64,000 nucleotides of DNA, taken from contig JAEYOQ010000006.1 in assembly GCA_023411555.1 (NCBI GenBank), positions 1 through 64,000 on the forward strand, given 5' to 3'. Shown here one piece after another: positions 33,874 through 42,228 of the stretch. Every line of letters starts with the position of its first letter. The first letter of the stretch is position 1. Position numbers and translations under genes: made by a program. This DNA comes from Bacillota bacterium (GTDB taxonomy: Bacteria; Bacillota; Clostridia; Lachnospirales; Lachnospiraceae). A model generated the notes under the pieces. The model saw only the letters and a program-made list of their open reading frames with translations. It ran no database searches and had not been told where the DNA came from.

Positions 33874-34047
33874 TTGAGAGATAGTAGAGACATAATGAAT
33901 AATATAAAAAATTCATATCCGGATCAGTATAGGTTTCTTAAAGCAAAGCTTTTAGAAAAAGATGAAGATGGTTTTACAGAATACATACTCGGCCAGAGAA
34001 ATAATTACTTGAATATATTACAGAGGTATGAGCATGGCTCGGATTAA
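33874..34047 (+). CDS. Small protein, 57 aa, coupled to the nuclease-like gene
   Basis: The frame starts at TTG ten bases after AGGAGG (33859-33864) and ends at TAA 34045-34047, inside the next gene (14-bp overlap in another frame). The product is charged and helical (R-D-S-R-D-I-M-N-N-I-K-N-S-Y-P-D-Q-Y-R-F, then K-A-K-L-L-E-K-D-E-D-G-F). I do not recognise a family. Good spacing, the overlap and its protein-like composition make it a probable gene. It could be a partner, for example an antitoxin or immunity protein. That is inference. Confidence 0.6.
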   Translation: MRDSRDIMNNIKNSYPDQYRFLKAKLLEKDEDGFTEYILGQRNNYLNILQRYEHGSD

Positions 34048-35017
34048 AGCTACTCGAAATAAAATGACTTGTACTATGTCTAAGTTTTATATAGAAGGTA
34101 GATCAGATTTAAAGTCAACTATGAAGCTTGAAGATTTCTGCAAGGTAGATGTGTTTAATTATATTAAAAATCAGATTGAGAAGCATGTTTATGGAGAGCA
34201 TGATGGAAACGTGCGTCGTGAAAAGGTATGCCAGCAATGGATAATGAACATGAATAATTCTGATAAAGCTGCAGAATGGTTTTTTATAGATATGGAATAT
34301 GTGTTTGATGAAAAACCATATGGAAGACCTGATCTAATTGCTATAAAGAGGAAACCAGATGAGAACGGTGTTCATGATGTAGCACTTGTAGAATTAAAAA
34401 TAGGGAACTTGACATATTCAGGTCTAGATGGAACAAAGTACGATGCTGATAAGGAATATTTTAAACAATTAATGGAAGATATTTTTAATGAATCTACTGA
34501 AAAGTTAAGGAATTTAAAATATGGAAGTGGTTTAGTAAGTCATATGGTTGATAACTTAAGATTTCTTAATAATCCTCATAATTATCAGATGCAATTGCGG
34601 CAGGAATTAATTAATATGTTAGAAGTCTGCTCTGATTTGGAACTGATTGCAGCAGATGAACAATTAGAAAAAGTAAAAGATATTGAGCAGCTATCACCAA
34701 AGCCAATTATATATATATTGAGTTATGCTTATGTGCCAAGTATAGCGTATGATGATAAAAAGAAAATAACTATAAAATCTATGAAGCAGTCGTTTTATAA
34801 TCATTTTTATACATCAGAGTATTGCTTGAAAAATATGATCAATTGTAATCAGATTGATGATATTTTGAAATTGCAATCTAAGTTCAGTGCATCTATAGAG
34901 GATGATAGTATAACTGCATTATCTTGTGAACAGGAGATTGGAAAAGCGACCTATAAATTCATTTTTTGCTTTAAAGATCCAGATGTGACCGGATCACCTG
35001 TTTGGAAATGCTTATAG
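34034..35017 (+). CDS. PD-(D/E)XK nuclease-like protein, 327 aa
   Basis: I do not recognise a named family. Residues about 95-125 contain Y-G-R-P-D-L-I-A-I followed by V-A-L-V-E-L-K-I-G, the two half-motifs of PD-(D/E)XK nucleases (Asp about 100, Glu about 120, Lys about 122). Later a S-G-L-V-S-H-M-V-D segment resembles the S-G-L-x-x-H-x-x-D motif of restriction-like nucleases of this superfamily. The C-terminal half is helical. ATG 34034 has AGAGG at good spacing. The small upstream gene overlaps by 14 bp. No modification enzyme or helicase is nearby, so this is not a classical restriction system. Confidence 0.65.
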   Translation: MARIKATRNKMTCTMSKFYIEGRSDLKSTMKLEDFCKVDVFNYIKNQIEKHVYGEHDGNVRREKVCQQWIMNMNNSDKAAEWFFIDMEYVFDEKPYGRPDLIAIKRKPDENGVHDVALVELKIGNLTYSGLDGTKYDADKEYFKQLMEDIFNESTEKLRNLKYGSGLVSHMVDNLRFLNNPHNYQMQLRQELINMLEVCSDLELIAADEQLEKVKDIEQLSPKPIIYILSYAYVPSIAYDDKKKITIKSMKQSFYNHFYTSEYCLKNMINCNQIDDILKLQSKFSASIEDDSITALSCEQEIGKATYKFIFCFKDPDVTGSPVWKCL

Positions 35018-35248
35018 TTGGGTCTTGAAACTATTTTGAATGTATTGCCTATAGGGCGTCGTATGTTATAGCGGGACGTGAAAGATTAGATAGATGCGAG
35101 TCTTATAAGTGTTACGTTTTCTAAAGAGATGCAAGCATATATTAAATCTAAACAAGTAATTTCTTTTCATGTGGACAAGGAGAAGCCTAATAGTAATAAT
35201 ATGCTTCGACTAATCAGCTGAATGAGCAAAGAAGGAAGGGGATAGAAT
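35018..35248. other. Intergenic stretch with a gene relic
   Basis: A frame open from 35090 to TGA 35219-35221 reads protein-like sequence (V-T-F-S-K-E-M-Q-A-Y-I-K-S-K) without a usable start. It may be the 3' end of a lost gene of the preceding module. Confidence 0.3.
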
Positions 35249-35956
35249 ATGCAGTTTAAAGATAAGGTGGTAGTCATTACAGGCGGAGTACATGGTATAG
35301 GAAAGACTACAAAAGAAGCCTTTGAAGCAGAGGGTGCTATTGTGGAAGTAATTGATATTGCTGATGGAGACCATTATGTAGGGGATATCGGTAGAAAGGA
35401 AACCTTGGAAGCTTTTGCAAAATATGTTCTTGATAAACATGGTCATGTTGATTGCTTAATCAATAATGCGCTGCCTATCATGCGTGGTATAGATGAATGT
35501 TCTTATGAAGAATTTGAGTATGCCATGGCTGTTGGAGTGACAGCGCCATTTTATCTCTCAAAATTATTTCAGGAGCATTTTGCAGAAGGTGCCTGTATAA
35601 TTAATATGTCTTCGTCAAGAGACAGAATGAGCCAGCCTCAAACAGAAAGTTACACGGCAGCAAAAGGCGGAATCGCCGCTCTTTCTCACGCACTTGCAGT
35701 AAGTTTGGCCGGAAAGGTTAGAGTTAACTCTATTTCTCCCGGATGGATTGAAACCGGAGGTTCTGTCTATGAAGGGCCAGATGCTGATCAGCATCTAGTT
35801 GGACGAGTAGGAAATACAATGGATATTGCAAATATGATCCTTTTCCTTTGCTCTGATAAGGCGGGATTTATTACTGGTGAGAATATTTGTATCGATGGTG
35901 GTATGACAAAACAGATGATTTACCATGGAGAGCATGGATGGAAGTATGAGGGATAA
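35249..35956 (+). CDS. SDR family NAD(P)-dependent oxidoreductase
   Basis: The 235-residue Rossmann protein has V-V-V-I-T-G-G-V-H-G-I-G-K (cofactor loop), an L-I-N-N-A segment, the catalytic Ser in I-N-M-S-S-S and Y-T-A-A-K-G-G with the catalytic Tyr and Lys. It ends I-C-I-D-G-G-M-T-K. These are all classical short-chain dehydrogenase features. D-I-A-D-G-D-H after the second strand suggests NAD(H) preference. The substrate is unknown. AAGGAAGGGGA precedes the ATG. A nitroreductase follows with its start 4 bases after the stop. Confidence 0.88.
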   Translation: MQFKDKVVVITGGVHGIGKTTKEAFEAEGAIVEVIDIADGDHYVGDIGRKETLEAFAKYVLDKHGHVDCLINNALPIMRGIDECSYEEFEYAMAVGVTAPFYLSKLFQEHFAEGACIINMSSSRDRMSQPQTESYTAAKGGIAALSHALAVSLAGKVRVNSISPGWIETGGSVYEGPDADQHLVGRVGNTMDIANMILFLCSDKAGFITGENICIDGGMTKQMIYHGEHGWKYEG

Positions 35957-35960
35957 CAGT

Positions 35961-36548
35961 ATGCTGGATTTTATTAAAAGTCGAAGAAGCACTCGAAAGT
36001 ACAAAGATGAAATGGTTCCTGAGGAAATGATTCATCAGGTGATTGAAGCAGGAAGATATGCACCTAGTGGAGGGAATTCTCAAAGCACTCATTTTATTGT
36101 GATTGAGAAAAAACAGGTGCTGGATAAGCTGGCTGAGCTAGCCAGAGAAGAATTTGCCAAGATGGAGATTCAGGAGAATACATATAAATCTCTGGTAAAT
36201 TCTATTAATGCATCGAAGAAAGGTAATTATGTATTTCACTATAATTGTCCAGTTCTGATTGTTACTGCTAATAAGAAGGAATATGGGAATAATATTGCTG
36301 ACTGCGCCTGTGCGATTGAGAATATGATGCTAATGGCCAATGCACTAGATTTGGGTAGTGTGTGGATTAATCAGCTGAGATGGCTAAATGAAAATCCCGT
36401 AATTCTGGATGCTATGAAAGAAATCGGTATGGAAGAAGATGAGCGTGTATATGGAGCATTAGCTATGGGTTATGCTGATACACAAGATGGATTACCGATC
36501 AGAACAATCGTTGATAGAATAGGAAATAAGGTAACCTATATAAAATAA
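35961..36548 (+). CDS. Nitroreductase family protein
   Basis: The 195-residue FMN protein starts I-K-S-R-R-S-T-R-K-Y-K-D-E-M-V-P, with R-Y-A-P-S-G-G-N-S-Q-S forming the FMN site, and ends E-D-E-R-V-Y-G-A-L-A-M-G-Y. These are standard nitroreductase-family landmarks. The physiological substrate is unknown. ATG 35961 is preferred because GAGGGA lies upstream at the right distance and overlaps the stop of the preceding SDR gene. The gene is co-transcribed with the SDR and precedes an aldo/keto reductase, a redox cluster. Confidence 0.85.
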   Translation: MLDFIKSRRSTRKYKDEMVPEEMIHQVIEAGRYAPSGGNSQSTHFIVIEKKQVLDKLAELAREEFAKMEIQENTYKSLVNSINASKKGNYVFHYNCPVLIVTANKKEYGNNIADCACAIENMMLMANALDLGSVWINQLRWLNENPVILDAMKEIGMEEDERVYGALAMGYADTQDGLPIRTIVDRIGNKVTYIK

Positions 36549-36695
36549 TCCTCAGGGAGGTGATTTATGTTTTTGGTTAATACTAAAGATATGGGAGAGG
36601 GAGTGAAGGTGGCAGAGTAGGAGGATATGTATCACTGGAACAGAAAGATGTAGTAGCAATTTATTAATTGATGATTTAGGAAGGGAGCTTATAAG

Positions 36696-37622
36696 ATGCA
36701 AACAGTAAATATAGCAAATGGACCGGAAAATGCATCAAGACTGATTCTAGGCTGCATGCGTATGCCTTCACTCTCAGTAGAAGATGCAGCAAAAATGATT
36801 CAGACAGCATATGATTTAGGAATTAATTTTATAGACCATGCAACTTGTTATGGAGATGGGGAGGCAGAAAAAAGATTTGGTGATGCCATTGCTCTCACCA
36901 GCGTAAAGCGTGAAGACTTAATTATTCAGTCAAAATGTGGTCTTAGATTTGACAAGCAGATATTTGATTGGAGGAAGTCAAATATCATTGAGAGCGTTGA
37001 TGGAATTCTCAAAAGATTAAAAATAGAATACTTGGATGTTCTCTTATTACACAGACCTGATTTACTCTATGATCCAGAACAGATTGCAGAAGCGTTTGAT
37101 GAACTTGAAACCGCTGGAAAGGTCCGCTATTTTGGTGTGAGCAATACGATGCCATTGCAGATTGAGTTACTGAAGAAGTATGTAAAACAACCTCTAAAGA
37201 TTAACCAGCTGCAGCTTTCTTTAGAGCAGTCACAGTTAATCGATCAGGATTTATATATGAACAACAAAACGACAGATATGTCAATCATGCGTGACGGAGG
37301 TGCACTTGATTATTGTCGTCTCAATGACATTACTATTCAGGCGTGGTCTCCACTTCAACATGGATTTTTTAAGGGCGTGTTTATTGACAACCCTGAATTC
37401 CCAGAGATGAACAAGGTTCTTGGTGAGCTGGCAGATCAGTACGGAGTGACAAAGGCAGCAATTGCAATTGCATGGATTCTTCGCCATCCAGCTAAGATGC
37501 AAGTTATAGCAGGAACTATGAACCCGGTACATTTAACAGAAATGGCTGAGGCATGCAAAATAGATCTTATATATGAAGAATGGTACAAGCTATATCTTTC
37601 TTCTGGAAAATTCTTACCTTAA
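36696..37622 (+). CDS. Aldo/keto reductase (YdhF-like)
   Basis: The 308-residue TIM-barrel protein has L-I-L-G-C-M-R-M, then F-I-D-H-A-T-C-Y-G-D-G-E with the catalytic Tyr context, Q-S-K-C-G and Y-L-D-V-L-L-L-H-R-P-D. It closes with A-I-A-I-A-W-I-L-R-H-P-A-K-M-Q-V-I-A-G-T, which contacts the NADPH phosphate. The D-H-A-T-C-Y pattern is the YdhF subgroup. The substrate is unknown. GAAGGGAG precedes the ATG. Upstream, a 17-codon open stretch at 36568 with AGGAGG-like GGGAGG looks like another relic. Confidence 0.88.
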   Translation: MQTVNIANGPENASRLILGCMRMPSLSVEDAAKMIQTAYDLGINFIDHATCYGDGEAEKRFGDAIALTSVKREDLIIQSKCGLRFDKQIFDWRKSNIIESVDGILKRLKIEYLDVLLLHRPDLLYDPEQIAEAFDELETAGKVRYFGVSNTMPLQIELLKKYVKQPLKINQLQLSLEQSQLIDQDLYMNNKTTDMSIMRDGGALDYCRLNDITIQAWSPLQHGFFKGVFIDNPEFPEMNKVLGELADQYGVTKAAIAIAWILRHPAKMQVIAGTMNPVHLTEMAEACKIDLIYEEWYKLYLSSGKFLP

Positions 37623-38051
37623 GGATTGCATTCATTGTGATGTTATTACATTTTGTGGTGTATTGGCTAATGTAGATGCTATCAATGAGGTAATGATTAT
37701 GCCTATTTCTACAATAGGTATCCAGAATCGTCAATACAAGGTATTAGAAACAGAATTTTTTCCAAGAGAACAAGGAAAAGCCTGGGCTCTGAAATGAAGG
37801 AAGCCAGTACAGTACCTAAGTCAAAGAAGCTTTTACAGTCCACTCTTGATGACGGAAGTGGCACAGACAAGTCACGGCCAACTTATGCCTTATTATAAGA
37901 GAGCTCGTAGTTTAGAACCCCAGGGATGGGGTTCTATTTTTAAGGTATGGAAGTAGTATTGATACATTGAAGATTCATCTTTTGTTGAGTGATAATAGTT
38001 TCTGGAGTATAATGTAAAATAATCATTCAATTATAAATCGATGGAGGAAAT
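37623..38051. other. Scar region with gene fragments and a lysS duplicate
   Basis: A frame continues to a stop at 37797 with protein-like sequence (V-I-T-F-C-G-V-L-A-N-V-D-A-I-N), but it has no start of its own and its family is not recognised. From 37812 to 37867 the DNA is a copy of lysS 33132-33187 with one mismatch, and a copy of the lysS terminator core lies at 37913-37936. The ribosome binding site of the NUDIX-DUF429 gene is at the end. Confidence 0.5.
37812..37941 (+). repeat. Duplicated lysS 3' fragment plus terminator copy
   Basis: Bases 37812-37867 match lysS 33132-33187 at 55 of 56 positions and keep the same reading frame. The terminator TAGAACCCC/GGGGTTCTA at 37913-37936 matches 33445-33468 at 22 of 24 positions and is followed by TTTTT. 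The distance between the two parts is about 210 bp shorter than in lysS, so the copy has an internal deletion. Confidence 0.8.
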
Positions 38052-39206
38052 ATGCAGGGATATAATTGTATCATGATATATAGTCAGGATTGCAAGAGAT
38101 TACTATTTTGTAATAGGACGAAGGATCAATATAAAGGTTTATATAATTTGGTTGGCGGGAAGATTGAGAAAGATGAGAATGGTTATGATGCGGCTTATCG
38201 GGAGTTAAAGGATGAGACAGGTATTGATCGTTCTCATATTCAACTCAATCATATGATGGATATTACTTATTATAATCAAGACTGCTATGTGGAGGTATAC
38301 GTGGGAAGATTATTATCTGAAGCTGTTCAGTACGGAGAAGCAGACACTCTTGAGTGGTTGGACGTTGATGAGAACTTCTTTGATGGCAGCAGGTTTGCAG
38401 GGGAAGGTAATATCGGGCATATGGTGGAGCAGGTTAAGATTTATGGGATGGGAATAAAACAGGCGGATATAAAGGAAAGCATTCTGAAAACCATGAGTTC
38501 AAGCGTAATAAGCATCGGAGTCGATGGTTGTAAGGGTGGTTGGATTGCCGCCATTCTGAAGCAAGGAAAGCTGATTATTGATAAATATTCTAGTTTGAGT
38601 GAGATTATTCAATTTTACCCGGATTTTGACGAGCTCCTGATTGATATGGTGATTGGATTACCGAGTTCAAAAGATCATATACGACCGGATACCTATGCCA
38701 GAAGGATTATTAATGAGAGAACATCAACGATATTTCCTGCTCCCTGTCGACAAGCTGTCTATGCAAAGACAGTATCTGATGCTTATGATCAGAATGAGAG
38801 AGTATTGGGTAAGAAATTTACCCCTTTAACAGTTGGAATTATTCCTAAGATGAGAGAGCTTGATGCATTTCTTCAAGCAAATCCAGAGTATAAGAATGTA
38901 ATAAAGGAAAGTCATCCGGAAGTATGCTTTGCTAGGTTGAATGGTAAAACAGTACTTTCTAAAAAGTCTGAAATTGATGGTGTGGAAGAACGAGTAAGAA
39001 TACTATCCAATTACATACCTGATCTAACTGTTAATAAAGTTGCTGTTCATGCCAAAAGCCTTAAGTGCAATATAGATGATATTGTGGATGCTGTATGTCT
39101 TGCGGTTACGGCTAATATTGTTAATCAAGGTGATTATGATTTAGTGCCGGAAAATCCGATGAGAGATGAGACTGGACTATTGATGCAGATGGTGATACCT
39201 AGGTAA
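38052..39206 (+). CDS. Fusion of NUDIX hydrolase and DUF429 domain
   Basis: Residues 1-about 135 form a NUDIX domain with the box G-G-K-I-E-K-D-E then A-A-Y-R-E-L-K-D-E-T-G-I, fitting G-x5-E-x7-R-E-U-x-E/D-E-x-G-U. Residues about 155-384 form a DUF429 domain (I-S-I-G-V-D-G-C-K-G-G-W-I-A-A-I at the start, I-D-M-V-I-G-L-P, and D-I-V-D-A-V-C-L-A near the end). DUF429 has an RNase H-like fold and is a predicted nuclease. The single frame covers both domains without a break. GGAGG precedes the ATG. A nucleotide clean-up or nuclease role is possible but not shown. Confidence 0.8.
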   Translation: MQGYNCIMIYSQDCKRLLFCNRTKDQYKGLYNLVGGKIEKDENGYDAAYRELKDETGIDRSHIQLNHMMDITYYNQDCYVEVYVGRLLSEAVQYGEADTLEWLDVDENFFDGSRFAGEGNIGHMVEQVKIYGMGIKQADIKESILKTMSSSVISIGVDGCKGGWIAAILKQGKLIIDKYSSLSEIIQFYPDFDELLIDMVIGLPSSKDHIRPDTYARRIINERTSTIFPAPCRQAVYAKTVSDAYDQNERVLGKKFTPLTVGIIPKMRELDAFLQANPEYKNVIKESHPEVCFARLNGKTVLSKKSEIDGVEERVRILSNYIPDLTVNKVAVHAKSLKCNIDDIVDAVCLAVTANIVNQGDYDLVPENPMRDETGLLMQMVIPR

Positions 39207-39300
39207 ATACGGTGTATGGTAAAATACATTTACTAGGTTTATTGTAAGTAAAAGGAAACAAGGAGGAATATGTACTACTGATTTGCTCTGAATCCTATTA

Positions 39301-40545
39301 CTATGTATTTTTACCATGTTTCGCATTTATTACAATAAACACCTCAAAAGTCCCGCCTGTACTCTGAATCTCTATCGTCCCGCCGTGTCGCTTCACGACA
39401 TCCTCGATTGACTTAAGGCCCAATCCATGGTTGATTTTATCCATCTTAGTAGTTTCAAGAGAGCTGGATATGTTTTTATCACAGGAATTTTTTATATTAA
39501 CAATAAACAATCCTTTGTTACAGCTTACTTTTAGGGTGATTTCTCGATAATCGCTGATTTTTCTTGAGCCTTCAATAGCGTTATCTAGAAGATTACCAAG
39601 AAGGGCGCATTTGTCGGTGTCAGAAAGAGGTATATTCTCTTCAAGAGAAATCTCATAATCAAAATTGATACTTTCGTTGTCCATAATTTCTGACTTTGAA
39701 GATAGAACTGCATTCAAGACCGAGTCACGACAGAATACCAGTGGCTTTACCATAGCCTTATCACTAAGAAGGTTATTTACATAGCCACTCACTTCCTCAG
39801 GAGGAAGATTGGAGATAACCTGCAGATGATTTGCCAAGTCGTGGCGAAGCTTTCGGATTTGGAACATCTGGCTGTCTAAGTTTTGATAGTAGGCCTTGTT
39901 TGCCTCCAGAATCAACTTGCTTTCTTCTATTTTGGAAGCCTTGTAAAGTGCATTTACTGCAAAAAGAAGTCCTATCACAGAAAGAATTACGATGATTAGG
40001 ATGTAGACTATAGTTGAATTCGTAGAAGGACCTCTCCACTCACCCATATCAGGGACAAGTATTATGGAGAGCAAGGTTAGGAAAGGAGTACACCCTAAGA
40101 GAAGCAGTATGTTCCAGTATCTGCCTGGTAATTCAAAAGTGTTCTCAATAGACATCCTATTTACAGCGATCCATAAAAGGGGCCAGAATAAAAGCTTCGC
40201 AACTGAGATCGGCATGTCTGACAAATCATTATCGTAGGTTCGTATGAATGAATCAGCAAGACAGCTTAAGGCAAAGGGAGCATTTGAGATCATTACTGCG
40301 AGAGTGATTTTCTTTTTAAAAGACCCTTCGCAGGCCCAGATAAGGACGAGGACGAAAAAGATAAAGGTTGGAGGCATGTTTCCCCAGTCACCGATATAAA
40401 TAATCATTCCTATTAGTAAAAAGCACGCTAGAAATAGTACTTTTTGCTTAATCTTCTTATCTGATACTACCATGAATGATGTAATGATATGATAGCAGAA
40501 GAAGGCGCCAATCAGGGAAGCTATATTACTATAAATAACGCTCAT
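39301..40545 (-). CDS. agr-type sensor histidine kinase (GHKL)
   Basis: The 414-residue protein has about six membrane segments in residues 1-205, then a short coiled coil and a kinase core. The phosphoacceptor is His235 in R-K-L-R-H-D-L-A-N-H-L. The ATPase has L-G-N-L-L-D-N-A-I-E-G-S (N box) and a Gly-rich H-G-L-G-L-K-S-I. This is the HPK10 (AgrC-like) class that pairs with LytTR regulators and usually senses peptides. The regulator gene ends 4 bp upstream. The adjacent divergent ABC exporter suggests it senses an antimicrobial peptide or signal peptide. Confidence 0.87.
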   Translation of the reverse strand: MSVIYSNIASLIGAFFCYHIITSFMVVSDKKIKQKVLFLACFLLIGMIIYIGDWGNMPPTFIFFVLVLIWACEGSFKKKITLAVMISNAPFALSCLADSFIRTYDNDLSDMPISVAKLLFWPLLWIAVNRMSIENTFELPGRYWNILLLLGCTPFLTLLSIILVPDMGEWRGPSTNSTIVYILIIVILSVIGLLFAVNALYKASKIEESKLILEANKAYYQNLDSQMFQIRKLRHDLANHLQVISNLPPEEVSGYVNNLLSDKAMVKPLVFCRDSVLNAVLSSKSEIMDNESINFDYEISLEENIPLSDTDKCALLGNLLDNAIEGSRKISDYREITLKVSCNKGLFIVNIKNSCDKNISSSLETTKMDKINHGLGLKSIEDVVKRHGGTIEIQSTGGTFEVFIVINAKHGKNT

Positions 40546-40548
40546 GTT

Positions 40549-41262
40549 TTACTCCTTAAGTAGATTTCTTGCCAGGGATTGTACCGCGCTCTTTTTGTGA
40601 GAACGGCTAAAGGCGAACTCTTTTGAATGGATCGTGAGGGAGCTTGTCCCGATATAGTCCACGTGTCTGCTGTTAACTAGGTATCTGTTATGGATTCTTA
40701 CAAATGAGTCGTCCTTAATTTCGCTTTCAATCGCATCGAGCTTTGCGTATATAAGGTAGTCCTGTGATTTTGTCACTACATGGAGCTGCCTTTTATCACT
40801 TTCAAAATAGAGAATGTCTTTCTTAGGAATACGATATGTACCATCAATATTTTTAAAGGTAAAGGACTCGCTACTGTCGTTCTCACTAAGTTTTTTTCTC
40901 ACTCTGTTGATCAGTGAGGAAAGCTGTGTAAGAGTGATAGGCTTAATGAAGTAGCCAATTGCCTCTACCTCATAGCCTTCATAGACGTACTCGGTGTAAC
41001 CTGTGACAAAAGCAAAGTATATGTTTTTATCCATTTCTCGAATGATACGGGCAGTTTCCATTCCATTTTGATAGCGCATATCTATGTCCAGGAATAGAAG
41101 GTCAATCTCTCCGGGATGTTTCCGAATCCATTCAGAAGCAACCTTTCCATCAGAAAACTCATACACGACTTCTTCCGTTTTTTCATCCAGTATCTTTTCT
41201 AGCTGAAAGCGAAGGGAATCTCTTACATCGCTTTCGTCATCGCATATTCCAATACGAAGCAT
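40549..41262 (-). CDS. LytTR family response regulator (AgrA-like)
   Basis: Residues 1-about 125 form a receiver domain (I-C-D-D-E-S at the start, phosphoacceptor Asp59 in L-L-F-L-D-I-D-M). A LytTR DNA-binding domain occupies the last 100 residues (Y-F-E-S-D-K-R-Q-L-H-V, F-V-R-I-H-N-R-Y-L-V-N-S-R-H-V). I chose ATG 41262 because GGAGG lies inside the upstream in-frame ATG codons. LytTR proteins bind paired direct repeats, and such a pair lies at 41343-41377 in the divergent intergenic region. It is co-transcribed with the histidine kinase. Confidence 0.88.
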   Translation of the reverse strand: MLRIGICDDESDVRDSLRFQLEKILDEKTEEVVYEFSDGKVASEWIRKHPGEIDLLFLDIDMRYQNGMETARIIREMDKNIYFAFVTGYTEYVYEGYEVEAIGYFIKPITLTQLSSLINRVRKKLSENDSSESFTFKNIDGTYRIPKKDILYFESDKRQLHVVTKSQDYLIYAKLDAIESEIKDDSFVRIHNRYLVNSRHVDYIGTSSLTIHSKEFAFSRSHKKSAVQSLARNLLKE

Positions 41263-41342
41263 ATTATCCTCCATATTATGTTCTATAGATTAATATTACC
41301 ATAGGAAGATGTCTCATAAAAGCTTAATTTTACGCACGGCTA

Positions 41343-41377
41343 CCAAAAGTTACATAGCGCCATTCCAAAAATTACAT
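41343..41377 (+). promoter_or_regulatory. Predicted LytTR direct-repeat operator
   Basis: CCAAAAGTTACAT (41343-41355) and CCAAAAATTACAT (41365-41377) are direct repeats with one mismatch, 22 bp apart (two turns). Paired 9-bp direct repeats spaced about two turns apart are the known recognition mode of AgrA/LytTR proteins. They lie about 90 bp before the ABC exporter genes. Confidence 0.6.
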
Positions 41378-41469
41378 GCCCGAATCCGTAAATCATGAAA
41401 TGTGATATGGTAGCTTTAGGTAAATATGAAATAGCCTAAGAAGACTTTAGCTAAGAAGGGATGATGAAT

Positions 41470-42213
41470 ATGCTACGTGTTAACTCATTAGTAAAAAGCT
41501 ATAAAATCGGAAAAACCGACTATGAAGTCCTGAAGGGGATATCCTTCCATGTCAATAAAGGTGAATTCGTATCGATAATGGGACCTTCAGGTTCAGGAAA
41601 AAGCACTCTTTTAAACTGTATCTCCTGTTATATCGGGTATGAAGCAGGTAAAATCACACTGGGTGGCAGGGAGCTTAGCTCTTTGCCCGAAGAAAGTCTT
41701 GCAAAGGTACGTAATAAGGATATGGGCTTTGTATTTCAGGATTTCATGCTTCTGGACGGTCTTACAGTCGGTGACAATATTATTTTGCCAAGAGTAATCA
41801 GTGAAGATCCAGCCTTGCTGATAGGAGCGAAAGAAAAGGTAAGGAGCTTATGTGAAACCTTTGGTATCGGCCATATTATCTCAAAGTATCCGGCTGAAAT
41901 CTCCGGTGGTGAAAAACAACGTACTGCTGTTGCCAGAGCACTTATGAATGACCCACTTATCCTACTGGCCGACGAGCCCACCGGTAACCTTGACTCAAAG
42001 TCCAGTAAAAATATCATCGACGCCTTTCTTCTAGCGAAAGAAAAGCTGAACACCACTATCTTCATGGTAACCCATGATAGCTTTGCAGCTTCCTTTAGCG
42101 ACAGGGTAATTCTCTTAAAAGATGGAACGGTGTTCAGTGAAATCAAGAATCCCGGTAACCGTACCGATTTCCAGGATACATTACTCGAAGGCATTCGCCA
42201 AATGAACAAGTAA
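41470..42213 (+). CDS. BceA-like ABC transporter ATP-binding protein
   Basis: The 247-residue ATPase has Walker A I-M-G-P-S-G-S-G-K-S-T, a Q-loop F-V-F-Q-D-F, the signature E-I-S-G-G-E-K-Q-R and Walker B I-L-L-A-D-E-P-T-G-N-L-D. It belongs to the MacB/LolD/BceA group that works with FtsX-type permeases in peptide resistance or lipoprotein handling. Three ATG codons cluster at 41461-41472. I prefer the last by spacing from AGAAGGG. The partner permease follows 15 bp later. The LytTR operator upstream suggests induction by the neighbouring two-component system. Confidence 0.88.
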   Translation: MLRVNSLVKSYKIGKTDYEVLKGISFHVNKGEFVSIMGPSGSGKSTLLNCISCYIGYEAGKITLGGRELSSLPEESLAKVRNKDMGFVFQDFMLLDGLTVGDNIILPRVISEDPALLIGAKEKVRSLCETFGIGHIISKYPAEISGGEKQRTAVARALMNDPLILLADEPTGNLDSKSSKNIIDAFLLAKEKLNTTIFMVTHDSFAASFSDRVILLKDGTVFSEIKNPGNRTDFQDTLLEGIRQMNK

Positions 42214-42228
42214 AGAAGGTGATTAAGG

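Noticed and set aside
37573..37797. 74-codon open frame after the aldo/keto reductase
   Set aside because: Its first part overlaps the reductase and the rest has no start site; I treat it as a gene scrap.
41461..41469. First two ATG codons as start of the BceA-like ATPase
   Set aside because: They lie too close to the AGAAGGG site; the third ATG at 41470 has the better spacing, though the difference is only three residues.
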